Assembly: GCA_019843655.1 (NCBI GenBank)
Contig: JACDQD010000001.1
Location: 39,459,392 to 39,523,391, forward strand
DNA: 64,000 nt
Source: Lethocerus indicus
Taxonomy: Eukaryota; Arthropoda; Insecta; Hemiptera; Belostomatidae
Direction: 5' to 3'
The position numbers were made by a program, and so were the translations under genes. Of this stretch, positions 1 to 11,287 are shown piece by piece; position 1 is the stretch's first letter, and each line of letters begins with the position of its first letter. The notes beneath the pieces are model-generated. The model was not told where the DNA came from and did not search any database. It saw only the letters and a list, made by a program, of their open reading frames with translations.

Positions 1-1300
1 AATATGGAAATCTATTCACCGTTATGCGGCGCCGGCCCGTAGACGCAAATAGCAGGGCACACGGCGACATTCTTAGTTCGTTGTTGTTTCTTTTTTTTTA
101 ATTAATGCCGATAATCACGGAAGAAAAAATCAGGGAGGCGTTTTGTCGAGCCGCTAAAAACGAATCTCGGTCGACGGCTGGAGTCGTGAAGTATTATTGA
201 TCCTAGTATAGAAACTTTTCGAGTCGTCATTACCATCAGTAGCTTCATTTCGGTAATTAATTAGCTATTTTATTATTATTAAAACTACGTTCGCCCTTCG
301 GTTTCTAATGGAACGCGGCGTCGGGTCGGGGCCCAGCACTAAATCGATTGGAGTTGTGCCCATTCGCATATCAAACGAGAAGGATAGGAGGCAATGCATC
401 TATAGCCGAATTATGTTCTCCTGTAAGTTCGTCCTGGATATGATTATAACGCGTGTTTTATTTATGAACTATATATACGGGCGAGCGAACGTTACCACGG
501 CCGGAATTGGAATTATCGCTGTCTAACTTCCGGTAAGATCGCGTGGCCGGCAGGTGTTGAACCGCCGTCTACCCGAGATTCTTCCTGGTTTTGTAGAACC
601 AAGAGCTGGGAATTGTTGAAAGCTCCCGGTAAATCCCAAGTCCGGAAGAGAATTAAACCTTTCTAGTGGAACTCGCTCAAGTGTTCTTGTACTATTTTAC
701 AAATCATCATTATTAATTAATTATGTGTATATATATATAGTGACATGAGGGGTTGGATCTAGCTAGTGGAAGGAAGAAATTGAGAAAGGATGAGGGAACA
801 GTTAGCATTTAAGGTTCCTAATTGGTATCGCTCCGAAAGCTAGCCGAATTCCGTTACGCTCGGGCGATTGTTGACTTTAGGACCGTTGTTAAAATTTCAT
901 TAACTTGCCACCCCGGGGGAGGGGGGCTTGCCTTCTTCGGCATTCCGCCCTCTTACAGACCACTAAAATGTCATTGGCAATAACAAAAATAACCGCGTTT
1001 CCACACGTCGGTCTACATCGTTGGGCAAATTGAGCCGCACGGGTCTTCCTGATTCCGGCCGAAATATTAGTTTTCCCATTTTAGATGGACCGGGAGGGGT
1101 CTTGACTAAATTCTAGGGTAAACATTTTCCCGTAAATCCTTTCGAATTGGATTGCACGCGGAGTCCAAACCGCGTTTCACGTTCAAAAATATTTGGCCGA
1201 TAAATGGAACAATTAACTCGGTTTTGGGTGTTGGGCTTAAAGCCTGGAGTTTTGGATTTGCGCCGACGTTATCTGGGCCACAGATCCGGTTAGCACTTAT
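1..1300. other. Non-coding stretch, no gene seen
   Basis: AT-rich DNA with scattered CpG. The short open frames here (for example 308-526) carry no recognisable domain, splice context or codon pattern. A short TA run lies near 728-740. I see nothing else of note. Confidence 0.6.
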
Positions 1301-1304
1301 CAAG

Positions 1305-1366
1305 GACCGAAAGGTGGCGAATTGAGGGAAACGAGGCGAGAGAAAATCACCGCTGACCTTTCGGTC
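1305..1366. repeat. Short perfect inverted repeat
   Basis: GACCGAAAGGT at 1305-1315 is matched by its exact reverse complement ACCTTTCGGTC at 1356-1366, giving 11-bp arms around a 40-bp loop. It could fold as a hairpin in RNA or DNA. No function is evident, and an 11-bp pair can arise by chance in 64 kb. Confidence 0.5.
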
Positions 1367-1460
1367 AAAGGGCCTTCAGTAAACACAGTTAAGTACGACG
1401 CGAAATACGACCCCACTTTCCCAGGAACACGTGCCATCACTGGATCGCTTCTTCATCAAG

Positions 1461-1530
1461 AGTAAATAGCGACAAAATAACATTCCGTAATTGTACTTAT
1501 AAAGATGAAGGTTGAATATAGAGTAATAAA
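1461..1530 (+). repeat. Dispersed repeat family C, copy 1
   Basis: The stretch around AGCGACAAAATAACATTCC and the following ATTGTACTTATA matches 58194-58262 in order with scattered substitutions. It is followed by an A-rich tail. Two copies in one window show it is a dispersed element, probably a retroposon tail. I do not recognise its class. Confidence 0.5.
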
Positions 1531-1718
1531 AAAAGAAAAAAAATGCCATCAAGTGTCATCAATGATGAATCAATTATTAGATGTCGGTCGTGGTCATGGC
1601 TGCAATCGTACCGCACACAAAAGAATAGAACAAAAATAATAAAAATATGTAATTATTATAAGCGTCTTGGAGTTTACGAGCTCACGTGATCAATTCAAAT
1701 TAGCGATTGAATGCAAAT

Positions 1719-1812
1719 TCGGTCCGCCGCCGGGATTTGAACCCGGAATTCCCCTTCAATTACCCCTTTTCCGGGAACCTCCTACCATTACCTATCGCGC
1801 CACCTATAAGCT
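1719..1812 (-). repeat. tRNA-derived SINE head (minus strand)
   Basis: Read on the minus strand, an A-box-like TGGCGCGATAGGTAATGG is followed about 35 bp later by a B box, GGGTTCAAATCCCGG, and then by GCGGCGGACC. This order and spacing is the internal RNA polymerase III promoter of a tRNA-derived SINE. The region between the boxes does not fold into a convincing cloverleaf and there is no clear acceptor stem, so I favour a SINE over a functional tRNA gene. The tail after the B box, GGCGGCGGAC, recurs at 2655-2690 and, less exactly, at 43515-43532. Confidence 0.6.
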
Positions 1813-2086
1813 TGACTGGAGTATGACCATCGGGTAAAACTACGATCTAACCAGACTATTTCCATCACACTATTTACAGTGCGCTGTGTGTACTCGCCTT
1901 ATTTCTGAGATAACTCGGTAACGATAAATCGGTCATTTGCTTAAGCCGAGAACAGAAATAGAACGCCGGAGATATGCTTTTCTGGCTATCGATACGCCGG
2001 AGTGGATCGGCGTGGAAAGACTAACGAAGCGGAAACGTAGGGAGGGACATGGGGGTTCGGTATACGGGGTGTTTCGATATTGAATG

Positions 2087-2507
2087 TCAAAAAGAGAATT
2101 GCTCATTTCTAATTCGTTTCGGAGAGCGAAAACAGTCCAATATGGGTAAAGGAGTGTAATCCGATACGCCGAACATTATTGTTCTAAATACACTTGAAAG
2201 GTTCAAATAAATAACTGAGACATTCATAGAACAGGAATGTAAACATATCCTTTTCAGAAACCGTGCACAAAAACAAGATTAAAAGAATAATATGTCGCCG
2301 ACGAATTCATAGGAGACAGGCAGAATTACCTTAGCTTGTTTATATTTACATTCCCTAAGAATTTCTCAGTTATTAATCAATACCTTTCAAGTGGGTTTAG
2401 CACAATAATATTCAATGTTATTGGATTACACTAATTTACCCTTATCGCGAGGTTTTTTTATACTCTCCGGAACGAAGTGAAAACGATGAACTCTCCGGTC
2501 TTTTTGG
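2087..2507. repeat. Large foldback (inverted-repeat) element
   Basis: The arms at about 2087-2248 and 2338-2507 are reverse complements of each other, interrupted by small gaps. Matching blocks in order are CGGAGAG (2120-2126 against 2463-2469), GGGTAAA (2144-2150 against 2435-2441), AGTGTAATCC (2153-2162 against 2423-2432), CACTTGAAAGGT (2191-2202 against 2382-2393), AATAACTGAGA (2210-2220 against 2364-2374) and AATGTAAA (2236-2243 against 2345-2352). The spacer of about 90 bp is unrelated. The form is that of a foldback or MITE-type non-autonomous DNA transposon of about 420 bp. I could not identify a target-site duplication or a known superfamily terminus. Confidence 0.8.
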
Positions 2508-2639
2508 TTCTTTTTCTATCCCGTACAAGCTCTCGGTGTCTTAATTACAAACGTTAAACATCTATCACTGCGTAAGTGATAAGTTGAAACTAATATTGGA
2601 ATTATTAGTGAGCTCAACCAATTTTATCCGTCGAAATTT

Positions 2640-2690
2640 TCCATGGAAGGGAAATATGTCCGCCGCCGGAATCGAACACATAATTAATAG
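2640..2690 (-). repeat. SINE B-box fragment (minus strand)
   Basis: On the minus strand GTTCGATTCCGGCGGCGGAC matches the B-box end of the SINE at 1719-1812. No A box is visible upstream, so this is at most a truncated copy. Confidence 0.35.
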
Positions 2691-3984
2691 TTCAATTTTT
2701 AAATTTGTACAATGGACTCAAATGATTAAACTTATAGTAAGGATGTAGAAGAGTTATGAAAATTCTGCAGATTCTGACCTAAGGATTGAGAACAGCATTT
2801 GGTGGCCTACAAAAGCACTTCGACTGTCTTCAAACCTTGTCTACTTCCTGAACCCTTAGGTTTTTTCGGAGAACCCCATACCCGAATTGGAAAAACATAT
2901 CCTAAAGTAATATTTAAAATAGACCAGTATGTTATATATAGGTGCTTCATGTAAAGACAATTCAAGAAAAGTAACGTATTTTTTATTTCAAAGTTTTAAC
3001 GTGTATTTTTTTACTGTCGAAGCTTGCAAACGAACGCTGCGAGCGAATCGGCAGCCGAGGCTTCTGATTAATTTTCAAATATAACTAAATGTATCTTTAT
3101 ATTTTTTGGTTAATAAACACTGGTCAATTAGTGTGAGCTCTTAGTAATTTTTTTACTAACTATTATTTTAATTCGCGGAACTCGGTTTGAACTACAATAG
3201 GAAAGTGAAAGTAAGAAATCGTCGAAATAATATTTAGGATCGCCGAAAGGTTTCGACCGTATAAGATCAATAACTGATCGACGCGCTTTTTCAATAAATA
3301 ATTTTTTTTTTAGTTTGTGACGCTATCGGAATTTGAACGTCATCTGGTCAAAAGCAAATTCTGACGACCCAATTTTTTTTAAAGGCCAGAAAGAACCCGT
3401 CATAAATTCGGCCCGACTTTAACGATCTATTTGTTCGAACTGACTAGCCGCCTCCGTGGAGGGGGAACAACCTATAGACTGACATTAGTCCAGTGTCAGT
3501 GGCCTCGTGCCGAGGGAGAACCGCAGCTTTATCTACGGAGACCGTAGATTAGACCCAAGCGAAATATCCGATAACCGCGTTGAACGTTCCACTTCGAAAA
3601 TTTATCTACAATTCTCGCATTTGAACCACTTTTCTATAACGCTATCAACAATTTGTCCTAAACCAAATATATTGTTTCGTTATTTATATTAATTATTTTT
3701 CGCGCATATAGGTAAAGTGCAAAATTACGCGGCAAATAAATACTGTAAGAAGAAGATATCAGTTGGCGATGCGAACGGTCACCTGTCGATTACTAGATAA
3801 TGAAAATATGGGATTCGATAATAAAGGGCGTTCATTCTCAAAAATAAAATTAAAAACTCGTCCATTCTTAAATACGGAGAATTCCGCATTGATCCTGCCT
3901 ACGATCCAACTGCGATGTATGACGGTTAAAAGCGAATCTTGTCCGGTTAAGGACTCCGACGATAGTTGAGTTAAAATAAAAGTA
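2691..3984. other. Non-coding stretch, no gene seen
   Basis: AT-rich, with poly-T runs at 3301-3312 and 3371-3380. On the minus strand at about 3325-3345 there is a weak B-box-like GACGTTCAAATTCCG without a partner A box. Nothing else is recognised. Confidence 0.5.
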
Positions 3985-4090
3985 GGAAGGATTGTGGGAA
4001 TATGTAGTATATTTTTTAGTCCATTCTCCCGTATAGGCGGCGTGTGTGAAAGTTTCGCTTTCAATATTCCCTAACTGATTTATTCCTCTC
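3985..4090 (+). repeat. Dispersed repeat family J, copy 1
   Basis: Shares in order the blocks TTTTTTAGTYCATTCTC, a GG(T)GGC-type step, GTGAAAGTTT and TCAATA with copies at 49478-49650, 49685-49850 and, inverted, 50228-50330. The family is non-coding as far as I can see. This copy is diverged and about 45 kb from the others. Confidence 0.45.
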
Positions 4091-4388
4091 CATCTTGGGC
4101 CGGTTCTTACCGTCGGTTTGTCGGCTATACGTCCCCTCATTTCAGAGCAAAGCGCCCCGTTCCCGCCTCATTGTGTAAAGAATACTATCTTCTTTTCTAG
4201 AAACAATTCCGATTTCTGCCACCCCCGCAAGGAATAAAATAGGGGCCAATAAATATGTCGCGCGATGGCTTGTAGGTAAAAGCATAAAAAAAAAAATTGA
4301 ACGGCTTTCCCCAATCCCGAGGTCGCCGGTGAAAGGCCCCCAAGGAGGCCCGGCTCCACGAGTTCTTTTGAATTTTTATTTCTGCAGG

Positions 4389-4808
4389 CAAATTTACAAA
4401 ATCTCTTCAGATTGCAATATGTAAATTGTACGTTATTTTTTCCTTTCCCCTTAGATATTATAAATCTGAGGTAATTTATGGTTAACAGGGTTCTGAGGAT
4501 TTTTCGAATTTCGCGATGTCTTATTGTCGTTCGGTTAAGTCGAAATTTTTCTCAATTTCAACTTTTATATTATAAACGGGCGGTAATTCCGTTTGTAGCG
4601 CCATTTATTTACAAAATCTCTACGGATTACAATATGTAAATTACGTTATTTTTCCCTTCCCTGTTTGATAGTACATATGTGAGAAAATTTAGGTTACGGT
4701 TAACGGCTTTTAAACTTTTATACTGTACACCGGTATTATAGACTCGCTTATTTACTTTGTAGCGCCATTTATTTACATATACTCTGTTACATACTGTAAA
4801 TTTAAACA
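4389..4808 (+). repeat. Degenerate tandem array, family G (three units)
   Basis: The unit starts with TTTACAAAATCTCT, then GATTRCAATATGTAAATT and an ACGTTATTTTT stretch. It is seen near 4391, near 4608 and, shortened, near 4768. The junction GTAGCGCCATTTATTTACA is repeated at about 4595-4613 and 4759-4777. Units are about 215, 165 and 40 bp, so the last is partial. No open frame is conserved between units. Confidence 0.65.
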
Positions 4809-4809
4809 A

Positions 4810-5335
4810 TAATTGCGTTCAATCGCACGGTCTGTTGTCGGGAAAACGCCGTAGGCCGAAACTGGATATCGTGTCGACCGGGTGGACATGCGCCCACGAA
4901 CCGTGCAAGCTCACACAACAGGCCGCCAACGAGAGAGCTTAAGTTCTGTTAAATCTTTCACTATGTATACTTTTTTGTAATTGACTCCGGGATGTTTTGG
5001 GACTATCCCGGAGGTTTTATCGGGGATAGATAACAAAACATAACGCTCGAGGGTCTCGGCATAACGCCACTCGTCAGTACCCAAACACGATGGTTAGCTA
5101 AGAAATAACAGTTTAGGACATTTGATTGGGTAACTGGACGCCTTCCATTCGCAATACAGTTAATGTAAGCTAAACCGAACACTATATAAATACTCGCACA
5201 GTACTGGTGGTTAGTCGGTGTTAATCGATGTTCTCTATCAGTTTACCTGTGTGAATCTGTAAAACCAGGCTTTTATCCTTTTATCGGAATCGAATAGATT
5301 TAGCTTTACCGTAGATTTCGTGTTATTCCCCGAGG
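4810..5335. other. Non-coding stretch with a weak core-promoter look
   Basis: No gene is seen. TATATAAA at 5183-5190 is followed about 28 bp downstream by TTAGTC, a spacing like TATA plus initiator. The sequence downstream belongs to a repeat (5336-5430), so if real this may be a transposon promoter. It could equally be chance. Confidence 0.3.
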
Positions 5336-5430
5336 AGACAGAAGAACACGAAATATACGGCATTACAACCCCTCACAAACCCCAAAACAGGTATTCCAAA
5401 CTAGTTCTAGTTTTGCTCGATTTAACTTCA
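5336..5430 (+). repeat. Dispersed repeat shared with 8557-8655, copy 1
   Basis: GAGACAGAAGAACACGAAAT and the next 60 bp match 8557-8655 with scattered differences, including the shared GTATTCCAAA. In one frame both copies translate to similar short peptides beginning TEE-EIY, so it might be a remnant of a mobile-element coding region. That is inference from two short copies. Confidence 0.5.
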
Positions 5431-7107
5431 AACTCTTAAGATTATTTTCAGTTATGTTGAGGCTCATTTATTTTTTCCAAAGATTCTTAATCGGAAAAAA
5501 TATCCTATCGCTTTGGCCATTAGTCTGTTCATTTATGGGGTTATTGTCGAGTCGGTTTTACCTATTTACGTGTTTTCAAGAATATTTAGTTCTCTTTTTT
5601 TTCGTCGGTTTATTAATGTTGACGCCTCCTTGTCAAAAATACGTTTTCGGCGGTACGGTTAACGAAGTTCGAATCTCGTTTTTTACTTGGAATTTAATCG
5701 GTCTAACGCGACGTTTAACCAATTGAAAAATAGAAAAAAATAACTTTTTCCCATTCCATCGTATCGCTGGCCATCCGAGTCCACGGGATAGTAAGGCAAA
5801 ATTGCGGTAATTTCGCTCATTACTCTCGAATAACGCCGGCACTTTCTAAACATGAAATCGGTAATTAAATGAGACAGTGACCCGATCGACAATTTGTTTC
5901 AAAAATAATCCAGTTCGGTGTAAAACTGATTCTCGGATCCGCAACGATTATCGCTGTTCGATTTGAGTCGGAGTTTCGCCTTTCGGTAAAAACATTTTTC
6001 CCAGGCCTTTTCGCTGCGAAAATCTCCCAGCGAAGCCGAGACACAGGAGCCGCTCTGACCCCGTTTATCAACCCCCCCACCACCGCCATGACGACGCTCC
6101 GACTTTCTACAGCTGAACTTGCTTTAATTCAGGTTTTTTTCTGTCCAGCCTCGTATCACTCCTTCTAGAAATCACTCTTGTTGTTCGACTGTATAATTGC
6201 CGAGGAGGACAATTCGGGAATTGGAACCTGGGTATCGCTCTTATCTGAACGCCGGACAACGGAAATCGCGATCCGCCGCGATCTTTATTTCCCTAAATTA
6301 TTTTAGGCGATTGCAAAAGTTATTGAATATTGAGTAGGACACATTTCACGAAAAATTAGCATTTGCTCTCTCGATAAGCTCGCCGGTGGTAACCGTCGAT
6401 TATTATTCACTAAATCACGGATATGTCATTCTCAGTCCCGGAAGATTCATCATTTAGATTGAAGTCACCAGTTCGAAATCGGCTAAATCACTTTTTAACT
6501 AGGAGCGGGAGAGCCAAATAAACGCCTCGAATACTTGTTGCATCTCACTCCTTAAACACATGTAACATAAGGTGACGAAAATTTAACTTTTCATTTTCAC
6601 TTTTTTTCTATATTAACCCTGCGCTCGAAATAATTTAAATAGACTTCTTCTTGCGGTTATGTTGACCCACGACGGATTTAGATAGCTGACGGGTAATAGT
6701 ATGATTATAATAGAAACATGGGCACAGTCAAAAGTGCATGCTTCTGCCATCTGTGAAAATCGGGCACCTACTTTTGCCACCCAATTCTCTCAATAAATCG
6801 GCTTGGAGACTTCCTGCGTTTACTTACACAGTTATTCGGTAGGGGAATGATTTGTGTAAGCGTACGATTTAATTGATCGGCCTTAAGATGGTAAAATTAA
6901 GTAAACCCGAAGGTCGATAATCGGTCGATAATGCTGTAAAGCCGGTTGCAGTTCGCTTGTAATAATTGGTGTGGCCTCTTCTCTGGCCGGCCTAGGTTTT
7001 TGGGGGGCGGTTCGGGAGTTTCTCGGATCTCTTTGGCGGAACGCCGAAACTGGACGGACGGCGGCAGATAGCGACGATATTCCAAAACCGTGAGAGAGCA
7101 CCCGGCG
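5431..7107. other. Non-coding stretch, no gene seen
   Basis: Contains a 90-codon AT-rich hydrophobic open frame at 5454-5726, preceded by a TTTTCAG acceptor-like site, that I could not relate to any family. The remainder is featureless. A GC-richer patch lies at 6960-7100. Confidence 0.5.
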
Positions 7108-7135
7108 GTTACTATAAAATGACTTTTATAGTAAC
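7108..7135. repeat. Perfect 12-bp hairpin
   Basis: GTTACTATAAAA (7108-7119) and TTTTATAGTAAC (7124-7135) are exact reverse complements separated by TGAC. This is a compact stem-loop with a 4-nt loop. It could be a transposon end, a hairpin RNA or a chance palindrome; nothing around it decides. Confidence 0.7.
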
Positions 7136-7139
7136 TCCT

Positions 7140-8445
7140 TCAGTTCTTATTACAAAATTATTTTGGTTTAAACGTCATTTTATTTTCATATACCCGAACA
7201 CTCTCCCTGACTATATAACAAAATGAAACGCGGCCTCGCTATTCAAGGTTAATGCTTCCGAAAAACTGTGGGCCCCCAATATCATTATCGGGCCTTAAAC
7301 GAGTGTTTCCCTTTCATTATTTAGAAAAGCCCTTCATTTGGGCAACCATATTAACTATAAACAGAATAAAATCATTTACATAATTTAGCGTAGAAAAGAT
7401 TTATATTCGTATAAAAGTTGAAACTCTGTCCAGAAAGCGAAACCGAATACAGATCTGTTATGTCCCGCATACTCTAATTTCACTAATATTTGACAACACT
7501 GGGAAATTGTCCGGGACAAATATTTTTAACATTTGTTTGGACTTTTGGAAAGCTTTTGAAAACCATAAAAAATCGCAGCTTTTCTCTCTTCGTGTGAGCC
7601 TGGCAGAATGGGAACACTTTTTGCGGCCCTGTAATTTTTGAAACCGACAGTAATAGCTATTGGCGCTCCCAATTACTGAGTGTGTAATTTGGGATTATGC
7701 AAGAAACGATAGGTAAATTTTTATATGGAATGGAATTTTGGAAAACAGCTTTTTTGTTCTATTAACTAGTTCAAATACTTCCCCCCCCCCTGGCCAGGTA
7801 TGTATTGGCAAAATATCTTCGAAGGCGCAACTAAAGCGAATATGATTTGCCACCGGCTTTAAGTACCGTTCGTCGTTTTACTTTCTAAACGAATCTGGGT
7901 TGCGTTCCGAATCCAGCTGATGTACCAGTTCTTCGGGCCGTTGCATTAGATTGGAATACCGTCTTGGTATTAATCCTAATTTAATAACTATGCAAATTTT
8001 CGCTCATTCAATACAGTTTTTGGGAAGTCGAAACTCTGGAAGAACGGCCCGATTTACGGGTGTTCCCGAATCAACTTCCGAGGCCTTTGTCCCGCACTGG
8101 ACTTAGTAGACCGCTTACTAGACCGACTCTGTGCTTCGGAAGTACCACGTGGCCTTAATCGCGTGTAAAGGTGGCAGGGGATATAAACGCTCGGTTAAAT
8201 CGGATCCGGGTCAAGTTCGGGACGTTTTTCGGCGGTTTATTGTCGATTGAAACTGGCGCAAGGGTGACCACGTTCGATTTTGATCCCGAGTATTCGACCG
8301 AGGTCGAATTCCGGTTTGTACTGAATCATAATTCGAAAGGAAATCAAAAACCAATTATATTCTATAAATGTATAATACATATTGGACAATTAAGCCAGTG
8401 ATGAAATTCTGAATTCAATTTCGGAGCTCTCTCACTCTCTCTTTC
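7140..8445. other. Non-coding stretch, no gene seen
   Basis: AT-rich with a run of ten C at about 7782-7791. I see no repeat copy, coding signal or RNA gene. Confidence 0.5.
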
Positions 8446-8448
8446 TAG

Positions 8449-8560
8449 AGACTATAGATCGGTGTCGGCTTCTCGCCATCGGATGCCCCACAAAGTGACT
8501 CCTACTGAAGATGGCGAACAGCCGAAACCGGTCTAGCGAGAGACCAAACCAACGAGTTGA
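8449..8560 (+). repeat. Hammerhead-like motif family: inverted pair
   Basis: The plus copy (8502-8547) reads CTACTGAAGATGGC, a short loop, GCCGAAAC, then CGGTCTAGCG and AGAGACCAAA. The minus copy (8449-8485) gives GATGGCGAGAAGCCGACACC followed by GATCTATAG. The two face each other about 20 bp apart, so the whole can also form one long hairpin. The block order matches a type I hammerhead (CUGANGA, stem II, GAAA, short stem III ACCGGU, stem I closing with CUA/UAG). There is one extra U before stem II, so catalytic activity is uncertain. Confidence 0.55.
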
Positions 8561-8655
8561 GACGGAAGAACGCGAAATCTACGATATTTCCAACCCTTCG
8601 CACACAACAAAACGTGTATTCCAAATTATATTTTGATTTAGCATTGTCGATACTT
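8557..8655 (+). repeat. Dispersed repeat shared with 5336-5430, copy 2
   Basis: Starts directly downstream of the hammerhead-like hairpin at 8502-8547 and matches 5336-5430, sharing GTATTCCAAA. The adjacency suggests the hairpin and this sequence were parts of one mobile element, perhaps the end of a Penelope-like element or retrozyme. That is inference. Confidence 0.5.
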
Positions 8656-8659
8656 TGCT

Positions 8660-9825
8660 CATTATGCCACTCAAAGGTTCATGTATTGAGTTGTGGACTT
8701 TTTTATTCAAGCGCTTTGGAGGGGAGTCACAATGCCGATGTCGTTAAGCCGTTAACTGAATGAAAGAGCTATCCGTGGAATTCCAACATGTATCGAAATA
8801 CAGTAATAGAACAAAAAAATCCATTCCGCAACCTAAACTGGAATGTACAGGAAATACATTCATGAGAGAGTGCCAAATGTTACTCAATATATTAATCGCT
8901 TATCGTTTATTTTTTCGAAGTAACGCTACGGCTCTGGTTTTACATAAGTAAAAAGGGCTTGCGCAAGGAAATATATCTTAGCGAGGTGTTACATTCGACA
9001 GATTTTAAACCTAATTTTAAATATTAGGCAGCGGCCGAATTTTTAAATGTTCAGAAAGATGTTTATTCCTAACCGGCCGCGGTATCTTCGGTTCGTTCCG
9101 ATAAAACTCTCGGCTAACGGGGCCAGTGCGGTAAGAGAAAACAATCCGCTCGACCGACTACGATTTATTTATTTTCGTAATTTAAATTTCAACACTAAAC
9201 CGAGTGAAACCGAATTCGGGGTTTAATCTATCGCGGGTTCCGAGCAATCTAACACAGCCGAACGGACATCGTTCGGAAATTTCGGTTCTGTAATTTGGAA
9301 AATGGAGGCGAGTTATTTTTAAATTTTGATCCCCCCATTATACGGATTTTTTTGATAATATTAAGTCACGACTGGTTGTGATCCGTCGTCGAGGAGTCTA
9401 AGTAGCAATTAGTAACTTCGTTTTTCTCGTATGTGGATTCCTAGTGAGTCGTCTTTCCGAGTGTAGTCCCAAGTACCGACCTCGATCGGTTTACGCTCAC
9501 TACGGTTAATAATGAAACCGCTGGGGAAGTTTTATCCCGCGGGGACTTCAGGGGTCCCGGGAGGGTTTTTCAGGCTTCGAACCGGAGGCCGTTCCCCATC
9601 GGATTTGACCAAGGTCGACAACTCCCGGCTCCGTTCCCCCTCCCGCTCCTCGTCGCGGTGCCCCACAAGGACGCTGCTCCTTAATTAAACTTTGAAAAAT
9701 AATTCGAGCCGCCCGCGATTCCGACGGAACCGGCAGGATGTTGCCGCCTAACAAATGCAGAACCCATTTAACTAGCTCTAAACTGACTTTAATTTTGAAT
9801 ACCCGGTTCCGGCCGCCCGTCCCAT
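8660..9825. other. Non-coding stretch, no gene seen
   Basis: Mixed composition, GC-richer at 9480-9740. The short open frames have no recognisable content. Confidence 0.5.
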
Positions 9826-9827
9826 TT

Positions 9828-9912
9828 TACCGGTTTCGGTTGTTCGCCACCGTCGGGAAGGTGGTAAAAATGTGGCGGGACGCGAAACCGGTCTGGCGAA
9901 AGGCCAAACTTG
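9828..9912. repeat. Hammerhead-like motif family: inverted pair
   Basis: ACCGGTTTCGG on the left (9828-9838) and CGAAACCGGTCTGGCG on the right face each other, so ACCGGTTTCG and CGAAACCGGT form inverted arms. The right copy continues with AAAGGCCAAAC as in 8538-8550. The cores between are eroded. Confidence 0.45.
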
Positions 9913-10198
9913 TAAATGGTCCGTAAATCGTGATTTGGGATTCATTAGCGTCGGTGGAGGAAGGGCATCCTGTATGCACTGTCGACGGGAATTGTCTTTA
10001 ACGTAGCATCGGAATTGATAAACGGGAATAAGACCGGACCGGCGAGCGAAGGAATGATTTTGACTTCGCGTTCCGAGCTTGAAACGCGAGACTATTTTCT
10101 CTTTTAAAATTTCGCTGTTATTCTATTTGTAATCAACTTTTATAGTTGAGTACAATTGCAGAGTTTATTTAGAAGCCACCCAATAAGGTACTTTTACT

Positions 10199-10350
10199 TG
10201 TATCCGGGCTACATCAGAGCTTTAGGCAAGTGGTGCTTAAGACGTCCTTGTGGGGGGAGGGGGGTAACGGATGGGTAACAGAGAAGGATTTGAGTGGTGA
10301 ATTAGGATGAAATGGGGAAATGAAGCTTAAGAAACCGGGATTTCATAAAT
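10199..10350 (+). repeat. Dispersed repeat family D, copy 1
   Basis: Blocks TCCGGGCTAC, AGTGGTGCTTAAG, GGGGGTAACGGATGGGTAAC and GTGAATTAGGA occur in the same order as in the copies at 54649-54948, 57049-57312 and, on the minus strand, 58000-58190 and 58475-58545. The element is about 280 bp when complete; this copy lacks the 3' half. No coding capacity is apparent. Class unknown. Confidence 0.6.
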
Positions 10351-10351
10351 T

Positions 10352-10840
10352 CGTCAACTTCTTATTTCCTGAAGCAAAAAAATCCGAGAAAAATCTCATA
10401 TGTAGCGGTCTCAAACGGTAAACCGAATATCTACATTACAGTGTAAGTCTTACAATCGCTAAGTTGTACTGGGTAGGACCCCTTCGCGTGACGGGCGGTA
10501 TGACGTAAACGGGAAGTGAAACTCCTTCATTAATGAAACTGGCGAACCTTCCCTATTTTAATTCCCAATAATGCGAACAATTAATTCTGAGATTTCATCG
10601 TCTTTCCTCTTATAAATATACGGGGGTTACAGTACGTACCCGCCACCCCGTAGGTTAGGGTTAGGGGTGGTCGGTTATTACATAATAACCTGTAAATTAT
10701 TGGCTTATTATATTCATCGCTCGTTGGCTGTGCCGGGGGTTCGTCTCCCTTGTACTCTCTACGCGCCCGTTCCGATAACTGGATAAATGTTTCGTCAGTT
10801 TCAAAACGTTTTTTCTTAGATATGCCCGTCCCGGTCCGGA
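10352..10840. other. Non-coding stretch, no gene seen
   Basis: No repeat copy or coding signal recognised. A small GGTTAGGGTTAGGGG patch lies at about 10651-10667. Confidence 0.4.
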
Positions 10841-11230
10841 AATTTAATTCCGGAGAGGCGAATCGGCGCATGGTAGGACTCCGAAGAATAAGAAACAAAA
10901 TTGGAACGCAGAGAGAGTGAAGGGGCCGAGGGGGTGATGGCGAAGGTTGGGGAGGAGGAGGGCACTTTCACTTTGATTTCTCTCTATTGTGCCTGTCACG
11001 GAATGCGAAAAATTACTCCGTTCCCTCCGAGCCGGATTTTTCCGGGCGTTTTCCGCCGCCGGCCGGACGTCGTCGAGGTCCGGTTTCGAAAATCGGACGA
11101 AAATCGGCGCGAAGGCCCGCCGCGTTAGAAAATCGGGCCCCAAACCTAACGGCCGGCCTTCCCATTTCGGAACTGCCACCGCGCTTATCGCTCCGGACAA
11201 AGCCGAAACTATATTCCGAACAAGCTGAAG
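10840..11230. other. CpG-rich pocket
   Basis: GC-rich with dense CpG between AT-rich flanks. All frames here are long because stops are scarce, which explains the 118- and 165-codon frames. I see no convincing protein. It could be a small CpG island, an exon or an old GC-rich repeat. Confidence 0.35.
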
Positions 11231-11287
11231 TTTACGGGCTGTCCCCGTTTAACAGGGCGTTTGAAGGAAGCTTCCCCGATTACCATA

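Noticed and set aside
5183..5726. Possible small gene: TATA box, initiator, a 60-bp intron (5391-5450) and a 90-codon hydrophobic frame
   Set aside because: The supposed exon-intron boundary lies inside a dispersed repeat whose other copy (8557-8655) stays similar across the putative intron. The frame is AT-rich and unrecognised.
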